Numbered from the stretch's first letter, positions 7,896 through 16,473 are shown. The stretch is 64,000 bases of DNA from Gallionella sp. (GCA_030682375.1 JAUXOL010000004.1:1-64000), one strand, 5' to 3'. Program-made: numbers and translations. The notes: a model not told the origin generated them from the sequence alone.

Positions 7896-8777
7896 TCAAC
7901 GACCTGAACGCAATGCCTCGATACGCTCATCCAGCGGCGGATGGGTCATGAACAGCTTCGCGAAACCCTTGCCGCCGGAGATGCCGAACGCCGACATCTG
8001 CTCCGGCAGGGTCGCCTGCTCGTGGTTCATCTTCAGACGTTCCAGCGCGGCGATCATTTTCTCTCGCCCGGCCAGACTCGCGCCGCCCGCATCCGCACGG
8101 AACTCGCGCTGACGCGAGAACCACATCACGATGGTACTGGCCAGCACGCCCAACACCAGTTGCGCGGCGATCTCGGCGACGAATGCGCCGATGCCGGGAC
8201 CGTCGCGGCCGTCGTTCTTCAGCAGCACGCGGTCGACGAAATATCCAAACAGCTTGGACAGGAAGATCACGAAGGTATTGACCACACCCTGGATCAACGC
8301 CAACGTCACCATGTCGCCGTTGGCGACATGGCTGATTTCATGCGCCAGCACCGCCTCGGTCTCGTCGCGGCTCATGTTGTGCAACAGTCCGGTGCTCACC
8401 GCGACCAGCGCGGCATTGCGGTTCCAGCCAGTCGCGAATGCATTCACGTCGGGCGCGTCGTAGATCGCCACTTCCGGCATGCCGATACCGGCTGCATCGG
8501 CCTGACGGCGCACCGTCTCGACCAGCCAGCGCTCCGTCGGATCGGAAGGATGCTCGATCACCTGCGCGCCGACCATACGCTTGGCCGACCACTTGGACAT
8601 CAGCAACGAGATGATAGAACCGGCGAAGCCGATCACCGCCGACATCACCAGCAGCGCACCGAAGTCGATGCCGCCGGTCTCGGTCACCCAGCGATCAACG
8701 CCGAGCAAACGCAACGTGACGCTGATAACGGCGACCACCGCCAGGTTGGTCAGGACAAACAGAAAAATCCGCTTCAT
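7896..8777 (-). CDS. htpX: Membrane zinc metalloprotease HtpX
   Basis: 293 residues from ATG 8777, chosen because a strong GGAGGGAGA ribosome site lies just upstream; a longer frame adds 49 residues with no family match. Two N-terminal transmembrane helices (about 4-24 and 38-60) are followed by the M48 peptidase domain with the zinc motif HEISH at 146-150 and a later REFRAD segment carrying the third ligand Glu. Two further hydrophobic stretches fall around 157-175 and 190-215. HtpX works with FtsH in quality control of damaged inner-membrane proteins. It converges with mlaA. Confidence 0.95.
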   Translation of the reverse strand: MKRIFLFVLTNLAVVAVISVTLRLLGVDRWVTETGGIDFGALLVMSAVIGFAGSIISLLMSKWSAKRMVGAQVIEHPSDPTERWLVETVRRQADAAGIGMPEVAIYDAPDVNAFATGWNRNAALVAVSTGLLHNMSRDETEAVLAHEISHVANGDMVTLALIQGVVNTFVIFLSKLFGYFVDRVLLKNDGRDGPGIGAFVAEIAAQLVLGVLASTIVMWFSRQREFRADAGGASLAGREKMIAALERLKMNHEQATLPEQMSAFGISGGKGFAKLFMTHPPLDERIEALRSGR

Positions 8778-8941
8778 ATCTACTATCTCCCTCCGATAAA
8801 AAATTACGGCGCGCAGTGTAACACCGTGGAACTTATCCCCAGCCGACCCGTCACATACCCCGATTCGAGTTGTGATCGACCTGCACTGCGGGATGTGACA
8901 TGGGGGAAGAAAAAAAGTTTTCAAGCCCTGCTCAAATCAAC

Positions 8942-8972
8942 TTGTCGGTTGAACGAATCGAACCCTTATAAT
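8942..8972 (+). promoter_or_regulatory. Possible promoter of the 9006 gene
   Basis: TATAAT at 8967-8972 is preceded by TTGTCG at 8942-8947 with a long 19-bp gap. It lies in the 228-bp region divergent from htpX and is the only clear -10 there. It could drive the gene at 9006 and perhaps the cluster that follows. Confidence 0.45.
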
Positions 8973-9005
8973 GCGCGCCCTTGCTAAAGGAAATTAGCAC
9001 CATCC

Positions 9006-9488
9006 ATGTATAAACCCATCCTCTGGATAATCTGCCTGCTCCTCGTCTCGACGGGCGTCATGGCTGCGCCCCGGTCTGCGATCCGGGACGGCAGCCAGAT
9101 CGGCATCCTCTCCAAGGAGATGGGCGTGTCCGTATCGTGTGCATACCGGAACTTCGATGCGGCAGAGCCTCAAAAAGTCACCGCCCTGTCCCGGCTTGAA
9201 TTCGGCTCGCCATCCACCGGCAACGACGAAACCGATATGACCGGCGCGGGGCGATTCGAGGCGGCAGGAAAACTCAGGAACCGCTCCCGGGACATCCTTG
9301 TATCTCCCGCCTCTCAGGATCACGCCGCGACCATCGACGGCTTTGCCATCAGAAACACACGGTTCGGCTCAGCCAGCGACATCAGGAAGAACGCAAGCCT
9401 CATTACCCAAACTATCCCGGCGAACATCCGGCTGAGGCTGCCCCAGCCGGCGGCGCCGCCCGTCATCAACAATACACAAGAGTCCTGA
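9006..9488 (+). CDS. Secreted, highly diverged YceI-like protein
   Basis: 160 residues with a clear Sec signal peptide (hydrophobic 5-18, cleavage after VMA). The mature part aligns by eye with the YceI protein at 15324-15872: SKEMGV against SKQMGV, YRNFDA against FRKFSA, STGNDETDMTG against DTGNDDANQEVAG, in the same order and spacing. Most of the beta-strand hydrophobic pattern is lost after about residue 55, and the C-terminal third is unlike the family. It may be a paralogue decaying while its frame stays open, or one diverged to a new role. An AAAGGA lies 14 bp before the ATG, farther than usual. It stands at the head of the redox cluster, 24 bp before the ABC genes. Confidence 0.5.
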   Translation: MYKPILWIICLLLVSTGVMAAPRSAIRDGSQIGILSKEMGVSVSCAYRNFDAAEPQKVTALSRLEFGSPSTGNDETDMTGAGRFEAAGKLRNRSRDILVSPASQDHAATIDGFAIRNTRFGSASDIRKNASLITQTIPANIRLRLPQPAAPPVINNTQES

Positions 9489-9512
9489 TCCTGCATCAGA
9501 CTCCATAAGACC

Positions 9513-10202
9513 ATGTCGATATTCCCGCCCTCCCCGCAAACTCCTATCCTGAGCACCCATAAGCTCTCGCTGCTCTTCGACGAAGGCCAGACCAGAGCGC
9601 TCGACGGCGTCGATATCGAAGTCGGCGAAGGCGAATTCGTCGCGATCACGGGACCCAGCGGTTGCGGCAAGTCCAGCCTGCTGAACCTGATCGGTACGCT
9701 GGACACACCGACCTCGGGCGACATCCACTTCCGGACCCAACCCTATTCGGCACTCCGCGACCTGTCGCTATTCCGCCGCGAGAACATCGGTTTCGTCTTC
9801 CAGTCGTTCCACCTGCTGCCGACCTTATCCGCGCTGGACAACGTGCTGGTCCCGACGATAGGCCGCCCAGGCGACCACCAAGAGCGCGCCCGCGCGCTAC
9901 TGACTAAACTCGGATTGTCCAAGCGGATGAATCATTTCCCCGCCAAGCTATCGGGCGGCGAACGCCAGCGCGTCGCGATTGCGCGTGCGCTGATCAACGA
10001 TCCCGACATCATCCTCGCCGACGAACCGACCGGCAGCCTGGACAGCGCCAACGCCGCCCAGGTGCTGGATGTGCTCGACGGCATCCGCCGCGAAAAGGAA
10101 CTGACCGTGATCATGGTCACCCATGACGCCAGCGTATCCGCCCGCGCAGACCGCATCATCCGGATGCGCGACGGCAAGGTCGATGCGGAGGTGGCAGCAT
10201 GA
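9513..10202 (+). CDS. MacB/LolD-type ABC transporter ATP-binding protein
   Basis: 229 residues with all nucleotide-binding motifs: Walker A GPSGCGKS at 47-54, Q-loop FQSFH near 96-100, signature LSGGERQ at 146-152, and Walker B with DEPTGSLD at 170-177. This subfamily powers type VII (MacB-fold) permeases that act mechanically on periplasmic substrates, such as LolCDE with lipoproteins or MacB with peptides, rather than moving solutes through a pore. It overlaps the permease gene by 4 bp (ATGA), so the two form one transporter. The cargo is unknown; the LolA-like neighbour suggests a lipidic or lipoprotein substrate. Confidence 0.9.
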   Translation: MSIFPPSPQTPILSTHKLSLLFDEGQTRALDGVDIEVGEGEFVAITGPSGCGKSSLLNLIGTLDTPTSGDIHFRTQPYSALRDLSLFRRENIGFVFQSFHLLPTLSALDNVLVPTIGRPGDHQERARALLTKLGLSKRMNHFPAKLSGGERQRVAIARALINDPDIILADEPTGSLDSANAAQVLDVLDGIRREKELTVIMVTHDASVSARADRIIRMRDGKVDAEVAA

Positions 10203-11326
10203 ACCTGCTCCGATTCGCACTCGACAACCTGTATCGCCGACCGGCGCGCACCGCGCTGACCGTCTCTGCAATCTCGCTCGGCATCGCCGCGGTTGTCGCG
10301 CTGACCAGCATCGCCTGGGGATTCGAGGCCAGTTGGCAGAAGGCTAACGACGCGCGCGGCACCGACCTGATAGTCACCCGCATCGCCAGCGAGAACACCA
10401 TGCCCTCGCCTTTCGTCGCCGAACAGGTCAAGCCCGCGCTGTCGGCAATCCCGCACGTGCGGGAAGTGGTCGGCCTGCTCAGCGAGATGCTGACCGTCAG
10501 CGAAGACGCCCCGCCGGTATTCGTGTTCGGCTGGGCGCATGGCAGCTATTTGTGGGAACACCTCGAGCTGAAGAATGGACGCTGGCCCGCCGAAGACGGC
10601 GAAGCCGCGATCGCAATCGGCTCACTGGCGGCGGAGATGCTGCACAAGCAGGTCGGCGACCAGATCGAGATCGAAGGCCGCATGTTCGGCGTCGCCGGCA
10701 TATTCGAGAGTTCGGCGATGATCGAGAACGGCGCCTTGCTGATGACGCTGACGCAGATGCAGCAGATCACCGACAAGCCGGGCAAGGTGAACATCCTGAA
10801 CATCAAGCTCGACAGCCAGACTTCCGAGGCCGACATCGAGGCCATCAAGGCTCAGGTGCGCAAAACGCTGCCGGGCTTCATCGCGATCACCTCGGGCGAA
10901 CTGGTACAGAAGAACGCAGTGGTGCGCATCTCCAAGGCTATGAGCAACGCGACCATCCTGATCGCCGGGCTGGTCGGCGCGCTGGTGGTGTTCAACACCA
11001 TGCTGATGAGCATCAACGAACGCACCCGCGAGATCGGTATCCTGCTGGCGCTGGGCTGGCAGCGGCGCACGGTCGTCAAACTCATCGTCGGCGAATCCGT
11101 GATCCTGACCCTCGCGGGCGGCGTGATCGGCATCCTGCTCGGCATCCTGATCGCCACAGGCCTGGAGCATCTGGAGCTGATGCGCGGCAAAATAGCCGCG
11201 ATCTTCTCGTTCCCGTTCCTGTTCTCGGTGCTCGGCTTGTCTGTGCTCCTCGGTATCTGCGGCGGTCTCTATCCCGCGATCAAGGCAGCGCGTCTGCAAC
11301 CTGCACAGGCGCTGAGGCAGGAATGA
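10199..11326 (+). CDS. MacB/FtsX-type ABC permease
   Basis: 375 residues. It has one N-terminal transmembrane helix (about 19-40), a large periplasmic MacB-like domain (about 42-240), then three C-terminal helices (about 255-280, 300-330, 340-362) with the FtsX signature INERTREIGILLALGW before the second. This is the four-helix type VII ABC layout. It is coupled by 4-bp overlaps both to the ATPase before it and to the LolA-like gene after it. It probably extracts or pushes a lipophilic substrate at the outer face of the inner membrane, with energy from the preceding protein. Confidence 0.88.
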   Translation: MNLLRFALDNLYRRPARTALTVSAISLGIAAVVALTSIAWGFEASWQKANDARGTDLIVTRIASENTMPSPFVAEQVKPALSAIPHVREVVGLLSEMLTVSEDAPPVFVFGWAHGSYLWEHLELKNGRWPAEDGEAAIAIGSLAAEMLHKQVGDQIEIEGRMFGVAGIFESSAMIENGALLMTLTQMQQITDKPGKVNILNIKLDSQTSEADIEAIKAQVRKTLPGFIAITSGELVQKNAVVRISKAMSNATILIAGLVGALVVFNTMLMSINERTREIGILLALGWQRRTVVKLIVGESVILTLAGGVIGILLGILIATGLEHLELMRGKIAAIFSFPFLFSVLGLSVLLGICGGLYPAIKAARLQPAQALRQE

Positions 11327-12078
11327 CGATGCGATGCATACTTCTGCTGCTGGGCGCGTTCGCGCTACCTGCATATGCTGCGGAGCCCACCGCCGCGACG
11401 CTAGTCGAGACGATGAAGCAAGCCCGTCTGTCAGAAGGCTTCGAGGCGCGCATGGAAGTCGCGACGATTTTACCTAACGGACATCGTGCAATGCCGTTCA
11501 AGCTCTCCGTCGTCGGCCAGATCGGCGCGGAGCGACAGCGGCTAAGGGTGCGCGGCATTTCACCGGACAAAGTGCGCGGACGCTTCGTCGCCGCGGAACG
11601 CAATGCCGACGAACGTATCCGGACGATTGCATACGACGAACAACTCCCTCGCAGCATTGAAAAAGCCGATCCCGCCGCCAGATTGTTCGACTCCGGGTTG
11701 GTGCTCTGGGACATGTTCGGCGCATGGTGGAGTTGGCCGCAACAGGCCATAGAAGGAAGCGACCGGATCGACGGCCGCACATGCACGCTAGTGCGCTCGC
11801 GCACGGACGACGGCACCTCTCCCGTCCGGGAGGTGCTCAGTTGTGTGAACGGCGACGGCAAGCTGTCGCTGCGCACGCAATTGTTCGACCGCCGCCACAG
11901 ATTGCTGCGCACCATCGCGGTGAAGCAGACGATGCGCAAGGAATCCGGCGCGCTGGCGGCGAAGAAACTGACGGTCACGGAAGCGGACCGCACGGCAACC
12001 GAGGTCGAAGTCTACGGCGGCGACGAGCATTATCTCGTCAACGCCGACACCTATGCACCGCTGGATAACGGCAAGTAG
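11323..12078 (+). CDS. Periplasmic LolA-like (outer membrane lipoprotein-sorting) protein
   Basis: 251 residues from ATG 11323, which overlaps the permease stop by 4 bp and follows GAGGCAGGA. A Sec signal peptide (LLLLGAFALPAYA) ends near residue 20. The mature region has the alternating pattern of the LolA/LolB half-barrel, with VLWDMFGAWWSWPQQ and a late REVLSCVNGDGKLSLRTQLF-type strand pair. This family is commonly encoded beside MacB-type ABC pairs and is thought to accept lipids or lipoproteins on the periplasmic side. It most likely acts with the two preceding genes as carrier for whatever they extract. Confidence 0.75.
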   Translation: MTMRCILLLLGAFALPAYAAEPTAATLVETMKQARLSEGFEARMEVATILPNGHRAMPFKLSVVGQIGAERQRLRVRGISPDKVRGRFVAAERNADERIRTIAYDEQLPRSIEKADPAARLFDSGLVLWDMFGAWWSWPQQAIEGSDRIDGRTCTLVRSRTDDGTSPVREVLSCVNGDGKLSLRTQLFDRRHRLLRTIAVKQTMRKESGALAAKKLTVTEADRTATEVEVYGGDEHYLVNADTYAPLDNGK

Positions 12079-12113
12079 AGCCGCATTCGATATACGGCAA
12101 GAAGAGGAAACCC

Positions 12114-12890
12114 ATGAAAGACCTGAACCATCCGACGACGCACGAAGACCTGTCCGGCGCCTGGTGCAACGACAACGAGGTGACTTCCAGCATCATGGAA
12201 GCGGTCAGCTTCGTCACGCCGGTCATGGAAAAGTTCTTCATCCGCACGGTGAACGAAGGCCTGTCGCCGCAGACCCCGGCATCGCTAAAGGAACGCTGCC
12301 TGACCTTCATCCACGAGGAGGCCGACCATACGCGCGTGCACAGGAAATTCAACGCATCGCTGACCGGATATCTGGGCGGTACGCCGCCGGGCCTGGATCT
12401 GCTCGACACCCTGCTCGACAGCACGCGGAAACACCTGTCGCTGTCCAGTCGCCTGTTGCTCGCCGCGGCGCTGGAACACTACACCGCGGTGCTGTCGAAA
12501 GCCTATCTGGCCCAATCGGACAAGATGGACATCCGCCCCGATTTCGCCCGCGAGCTGTTCGTCCGGCATGCCCGCGAAGAGATCGCGCACCGCTCCGTAG
12601 TATTCGACCTTTGGCGCAGCAGATCGGGCGGTGACCGTCTCAAGCGTTCGCTGACCGTGCTGGCTATCCTGATAGCCGGAGGGCTATACATCGCGGTCGC
12701 CGTACCGTGGATACTCCAGCGCAAGACCGGCAACCTGCGCCGCACGCTAGCCGCACTCGCCCGCTTCGCCATGGGCAACCGTTCCGATATCACCGCCTAC
12801 TCGCCGCTGACGGAACTGTTTTCGTTCGCCCGCCGCGACTACCATCCGGACCATCTGGTCGATGACGGGCTTGCCGTCGCAATCCGCTGA
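12114..12890 (+). CDS. PF10118-type predicted metal-dependent hydrolase (ferritin-like helices)
   Basis: 258 residues, good GAGGAAA ribosome site. Acidic and His residues are arranged as in diiron four-helix proteins: E40, E68-E69 with H72 (HEEADHTRVH), E121-H122 (EHYTAV), and E154-E155 with H159 (REEIAHRS). A single hydrophobic helix (about 176-195) may anchor it to the membrane. The family is annotated only as a predicted metal-dependent hydrolase; the E-x2-H spacing would equally suit an oxidase or hydroxylase. It lies between the LolA-like gene and cytochrome b, so lipid or quinone chemistry is an attractive guess but unproven. Confidence 0.75.
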   Translation: MKDLNHPTTHEDLSGAWCNDNEVTSSIMEAVSFVTPVMEKFFIRTVNEGLSPQTPASLKERCLTFIHEEADHTRVHRKFNASLTGYLGGTPPGLDLLDTLLDSTRKHLSLSSRLLLAAALEHYTAVLSKAYLAQSDKMDIRPDFARELFVRHAREEIAHRSVVFDLWRSRSGGDRLKRSLTVLAILIAGGLYIAVAVPWILQRKTGNLRRTLAALARFAMGNRSDITAYSPLTELFSFARRDYHPDHLVDDGLAVAIR

Positions 12891-12912
12891 ACCGATACCG
12901 ACAAGGTAGAAC

Positions 12913-13542
12913 ATGCATAAGAAGGACGACGATACGATGAGTAACGACGGTACTGTGAAGGTGTGGGACCTGTTCATCCGGCTGTTCCACTGGACGCTGG
13001 TGGCAGGCTTTGCGACAGCGTACGTCTCTGGTGAACTCTATGCCTCCGAGATCCACACACTGGCCGGCTATGCGCTGTGCATATTGCTGATCGCCCGCAT
13101 CTACTGGGGCTTCAGGGGCGGCCGGTATGCGCGCTTCCGTTCGTTCTTCTTCCCGCCCGGCGAGACGCTGGCCTATGTGCGCTCGATGTTCATCGGCCAC
13201 CCGAAGCATTACCTCGGTCACAATCCGGCAGGCGCGCTGATGGTTTTCACGCTGCTATGCATGATGATCGCGCTGCTGGCGACCGGACTGGCGACGCTGG
13301 CGGCGATAGACTTCGAGGGCCCGCTGCTGTTCATCGCCAACCTCGTCGGCGACGAGACCGCCTATGCGTTCCGCCATCTGCACGAATTTCTTTCCGGCAT
13401 TGCCCTGACGCTGGTCGCACTGCATATCGGCGGCGCGGTGCTCGGCAGCATCCAGCACCGCGAAAATCTCGTGAAGGCGATGTTCACCGGCAGGAAAGCC
13501 GCACCACCCATTTCAGAAAACAGAACGAGGGACATTGAATGA
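12913..13542 (+). CDS. Cytochrome b (Ni/Fe-hydrogenase b-type / b561 superfamily)
   Basis: 209 residues (201 if translation starts at ATG 12937, which also has an AAGGACGA site). Four transmembrane helices carry the His residues expected for two b hemes: RLFHW in helix 1, EIHTLAGY in helix 2, and RHLHEF plus ALHIGG in the last two. It would take electrons from or give electrons to the quinone pool and pass them to a periplasmic carrier. Its natural partner is the diheme cytochrome c two genes later. The next gene starts within its stop codon (4-bp overlap). Confidence 0.88.
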   Translation: MHKKDDDTMSNDGTVKVWDLFIRLFHWTLVAGFATAYVSGELYASEIHTLAGYALCILLIARIYWGFRGGRYARFRSFFFPPGETLAYVRSMFIGHPKHYLGHNPAGALMVFTLLCMMIALLATGLATLAAIDFEGPLLFIANLVGDETAYAFRHLHEFLSGIALTLVALHIGGAVLGSIQHRENLVKAMFTGRKAAPPISENRTRDIE

Positions 13543-14153
13543 AGGGCATCATATTTATCTACGCCGCCGCACTCTGCATGGCAGCGTTTACCGCTACGGC
13601 GGCGGCGCAGGAGCAGACGCTCGAACTGCCTAGCCTGAGCAGCGAATACGTCAAGGACAAAGAATCGTTCCGACTGGCCGCGAACGACACCGGCATCCAG
13701 AAGGGGAATCCGCAGGCTGCGCCTACCGCGCCCCAGACCGAGTTCGAGTCTCCGCTGTTCACCGGCAGCAAGATGCACCAGTACCTGGGCATTGCCACCG
13801 TCGCCGCCGCGGCCGGAACCTTCCTGACCCATTTCCATCCCTGCGAAGGTCCCAACTGCGGCGCTCAGCCGCCGCGCAAGACCAGCGGCCTGCATGCCAA
13901 CATGGGACGGGCCACGGCTATCCTTGCGGTAGCGACCGTCGCCAGCGGCCTGATCTCGCACTGGGACGACTTCCATGCAGAAGACGGCTACACCGATCCC
14001 GACAACATGCACGTCATACTGGGCGTCACCGGAGCCGCACTGATGGCCTATGCGATCAACAAGTCGGCGCGCTCATCCGTCCCCACCAGTCATGCGGCCG
14101 TCGCCGAACTCGGGGCGCTCACCATGGTGACGGCGATCAAGCTGACCTGGTGA
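13539..14153 (+). CDS. Exported four-helix membrane protein with a His at the head of each helix
   Basis: 204 residues: signal peptide (about 1-23), a polar linker to about 78, then four hydrophobic helices near 81-97, 124-140, 157-173 and 186-203. H80, H119, H158 and H185 each stand just before a helix, with more His at 98, 100 and 141 and a Cys pair at 102 and 107 in the first loop. Regularly spaced His in a small four-helix bundle suggests heme b binding, as in b561-type ferric reductases. I do not recognise the family, so this is inference. It is translationally coupled to cytochrome b (ATGA overlap) and precedes the diheme cytochrome c. Confidence 0.65.
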   Translation: MKGIIFIYAAALCMAAFTATAAAQEQTLELPSLSSEYVKDKESFRLAANDTGIQKGNPQAAPTAPQTEFESPLFTGSKMHQYLGIATVAAAAGTFLTHFHPCEGPNCGAQPPRKTSGLHANMGRATAILAVATVASGLISHWDDFHAEDGYTDPDNMHVILGVTGAALMAYAINKSARSSVPTSHAAVAELGALTMVTAIKLTW

Positions 14154-14193
14154 CGAACCGGCCCGAAATCTCAAGATCAAGACAGGAGAACAC

Positions 14194-14760
14194 ATGATGC
14201 GAACCCGATTCCCCGCGGCGCTGCTGGCAGCCGCACTATTGACCGGCGGCGGCGTTGCAGTCGCCGAAGAAGAAAGCTTTACCCAATGGTGGATGAGCCC
14301 CTGGCGACACAAGGAAGTGCAGCCCGTCGACAACAAGATCTACCAAGAGGAATGCGGCGGATGCCACCTGGCCTACCAGCCCGGCCTGCTGCCAGCCCGG
14401 TCATGGGAAAAGCTGCTGACCGAAACCGCGCTGGCCGACCATTTCGGCGACGACGCATCGCTGGACGCAGAGACGCTGAAGGAGATACGCGATTACGCGC
14501 TGGCAAATGCGGCGGACAAGTCCTACCATAAGCGTTCGCGCAAGATCGCACTGGCGACCGAATCGGGCGACACGCCGCTGCGCATCACCGACGTGCGCTA
14601 CATCAAGCGCAAGCACCACCAGTTACCGGAGAAGATGGTCAAGGGCAACAAGGACGTGAAATCGTTGAGCCATTGCAACAAGTGCCACACCAAGGCGGAA
14701 GAAGGCAACTACGACAACGACACCGTGTCCATCCCCAACTATCCGGACTGGAAGGACTGA
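14194..14760 (+). CDS. Periplasmic diheme cytochrome c (DHC family)
   Basis: 188 residues with a Sec signal peptide ending near VAVA (residue 24). Two CXXCH heme sites are present, CGGCH at 54-58 and CNKCH at 161-165. Spacing, length and the mid-protein SYHKRSRKIA region match the DHC diheme cytochrome family, known from Rhodobacter, where it pairs with a cytochrome b and the heme protein SHP. It should carry electrons in the periplasm between the cytochrome b proteins on either side and an unknown acceptor or donor. Downstream cytochrome b561 starts 21 bp later. Confidence 0.92.
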   Translation: MMRTRFPAALLAAALLTGGGVAVAEEESFTQWWMSPWRHKEVQPVDNKIYQEECGGCHLAYQPGLLPARSWEKLLTETALADHFGDDASLDAETLKEIRDYALANAADKSYHKRSRKIALATESGDTPLRITDVRYIKRKHHQLPEKMVKGNKDVKSLSHCNKCHTKAEEGNYDNDTVSIPNYPDWKD

Positions 14761-14781
14761 CGAACCGGAAAGGAGCAAGGC

Positions 14782-15327
14782 ATGGAAGCACGAGGCTACA
14801 CCCGCACCGCGATCGGCCTGCACTGGCTGATCGCCATGCTGATCTTCGCCGCCTTCCCGCTCGGCGTCTACATGCACGAGCTGCCGTTGTCTCCCGACAA
14901 ACTGAAGCTCTACAGCTACCACAAGTGGATGGGTATCACCGTACTGATGCTCGCGGCGATGCGCCTGTCCTGGCGCGCCACCCACCGCCCCCCCCTGCTG
15001 CCAGAGACGATGCCGTCATGGGAAAAACTGGCCGCGCAGTCCGTACATATCCTGTTGTACGTGCTGCTGTTCGCGATACCGCTGAGCGGCTGGCTGATGA
15101 GCTCGGCCAAGGGCTTCCAGACCGTATGGTTCGGCGTGCTGCCGCTGCCCGACCTGGTCGGCAAGGACAAGGAACTCGGCGACCTGCTCAAGGAAGTCCA
15201 TGAGGTGTTGAACTTCGCCCTGCTCGGCCTGGTGATCGCCCATGTAGCCGGTGCGCTGAAGCATCACTTCATTGAGCGCGACGACATCCTCGCGCGCATG
15301 CTGCCTTTCCTGCGGAGAAAATCATGA
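14782..15327 (+). CDS. Cytochrome b561 (CybB/YodB type)
   Basis: 181 residues, four transmembrane helices, good GGAGCAAGG ribosome site. Heme-ligand His are in LHWLIAM (helix 1), SYHKWMG (helix 2), and HEVLN with IAHVAG towards the end. Family members oxidise ubiquinol and can reduce superoxide or a periplasmic partner. It overlaps the following YceI gene by 4 bp. Pairs of cytochrome b561 and YceI are a recurrent arrangement in proteobacteria, which supports a joint role around a lipophilic (isoprenoid) redox compound. Confidence 0.92.
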   Translation: MEARGYTRTAIGLHWLIAMLIFAAFPLGVYMHELPLSPDKLKLYSYHKWMGITVLMLAAMRLSWRATHRPPLLPETMPSWEKLAAQSVHILLYVLLFAIPLSGWLMSSAKGFQTVWFGVLPLPDLVGKDKELGDLLKEVHEVLNFALLGLVIAHVAGALKHHFIERDDILARMLPFLRRKS

Positions 15328-15872
15328 AGAACTGGATCGCCCTGCTTCTGCTCTGCATCGCCTCACCAACCATCGCGGCGGAATTCAGCGTGCTGCGCCC
15401 GCAGCAAAGCAGCGTCTCGTTCGTGTCGAAGCAGATGGGCGTGCCGGTCGAAGGAAGCTTCCGCAAGTTCTCAGCGAACATCAGGGTCGATCCCGCAAAA
15501 CCCGAGCAAGGTCGTGCGCGTATCGACATCGATCTGACCAGCATAGACACCGGCAACGACGACGCCAATCAGGAAGTCGCCGGCAGGGCATGGTTCGACA
15601 GCAAGAAATATCCGACTGCCAGCTTCGTCTCCAACCAGGTCAAGGCACTGGGCAAGGGCCGTTACGAAGTGCTCGGCGACATGACCATCAAGGGCAAGAC
15701 GCTGAAGGTCCGCGCTCCGTTCACGCTGGAGCAGAAGGCAGGCGCGCTGATCGTCGTCGGCAGCTTCCCGCTCAAGCGGCTCGATTACGGCATCGGCTCC
15801 GGCATCTGGGGCGACACCGAAGTCGTTGCCGACGAAGTCCAGCTCGATTTCCGTTTCACCCTCGCACAATAA
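15324..15872 (+). CDS. YceI family periplasmic lipid-binding protein
   Basis: 182 residues with a signal peptide (LLLLCIASPTIAA). The YceI lipocalin-like barrel follows: SSVSFVSKQMGVPVEG, IDLTSIDTGND, then FDSKKYPTASFVSNQV, a GDMTIKGKT strand and a closing QLDFRFTLAQ. YceI proteins bind polyisoprenoids such as ubiquinone-8 or octaprenyl chains in their pocket. It is coupled to cytochrome b561 by a 4-bp overlap and followed within 17 bp by a second YceI gene. The diverged protein at 9006 resembles this paralogue more than the next one. Confidence 0.92.
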   Translation: MKNWIALLLLCIASPTIAAEFSVLRPQQSSVSFVSKQMGVPVEGSFRKFSANIRVDPAKPEQGRARIDIDLTSIDTGNDDANQEVAGRAWFDSKKYPTASFVSNQVKALGKGRYEVLGDMTIKGKTLKVRAPFTLEQKAGALIVVGSFPLKRLDYGIGSGIWGDTEVVADEVQLDFRFTLAQ

Positions 15873-15889
15873 CCCTGAAAGGAGAAACC

Positions 15890-16453
15890 ATGCTCAAACC
15901 ACTCAGCCTGATCGTCGCCGCCCTGCTCGCCGTGCCCGCGTATGCGGCCGACAGCTACACGATAGATACGCGCCACACCTTCCCGGTGTTCGAGGTCAAC
16001 CACCTAGGCTTCTCCACCCAGCGTGGCCGCTTCAACAAGAGCAGCGGCAAGATCACGCTGGATACCAAAGCGAAGAAAGGCAGCGTCGATCTCACGATAG
16101 ATACCACTTCGCTGGACATGGGCCTGGACAAATGGGACGAGCACATGAAGGCGGAAGACTTCTTCAACGTCGAGTTCTACCCGACCATGCATTTCGTCTC
16201 AAACAAGCTGGTGTTCGACGGCGACAAGGTCGTGGCCGCTGAAGGCGACTTCACCTTGCTCGGCGTGACCAAACCGTTGAAGCTCACCGTCAGCAACTTC
16301 CACTGCGCGCCGCACCCGATGAACAAGAAACAGGCCTGCGGCGCGGACATCACCGCCACGCTGAAACGCTCCGAATTCGGCATGACCAAATACGTGCCCG
16401 CGGTCAGCGACGAAGTGAAGATCTCGGTTCCGGTGGAGGCGTTCAAGGACTGA
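15890..16453 (+). CDS. YceI family periplasmic lipid-binding protein, second copy
   Basis: 187 residues from ATG 15890, preceded by an ideal AAAGGAGA ribosome site. Signal peptide ends in VPAYA. The mature protein has the full YceI pattern: YTIDTRHTFPVFEVNHLG, FNKSSGKITLD, DKWDEHMKAEDFFNVEFYP, LLGVTKPLKL, and MTKYVP near the end. Two Cys, in FHCAPHP and QACGAD, may form a disulfide. It closes the cluster; a strong terminator lies 21 bp after the stop. It is closer to the classical E. coli YceI than the preceding paralogue. Confidence 0.94.
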   Translation: MLKPLSLIVAALLAVPAYAADSYTIDTRHTFPVFEVNHLGFSTQRGRFNKSSGKITLDTKAKKGSVDLTIDTTSLDMGLDKWDEHMKAEDFFNVEFYPTMHFVSNKLVFDGDKVVAAEGDFTLLGVTKPLKLTVSNFHCAPHPMNKKQACGADITATLKRSEFGMTKYVPAVSDEVKISVPVEAFKD

Positions 16454-16473
16454 GCCGCCGAACTCCTGAAACC

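Noticed and set aside
9320-9740. Long minus-strand open frames with a proline-rich segment resembling widely annotated hypothetical proteins
   Set aside because: They are antisense to the ABC ATPase Walker A region. Such frames arise in GC-rich ATPase genes and were often misannotated; there is no ribosome site and no codon bias.
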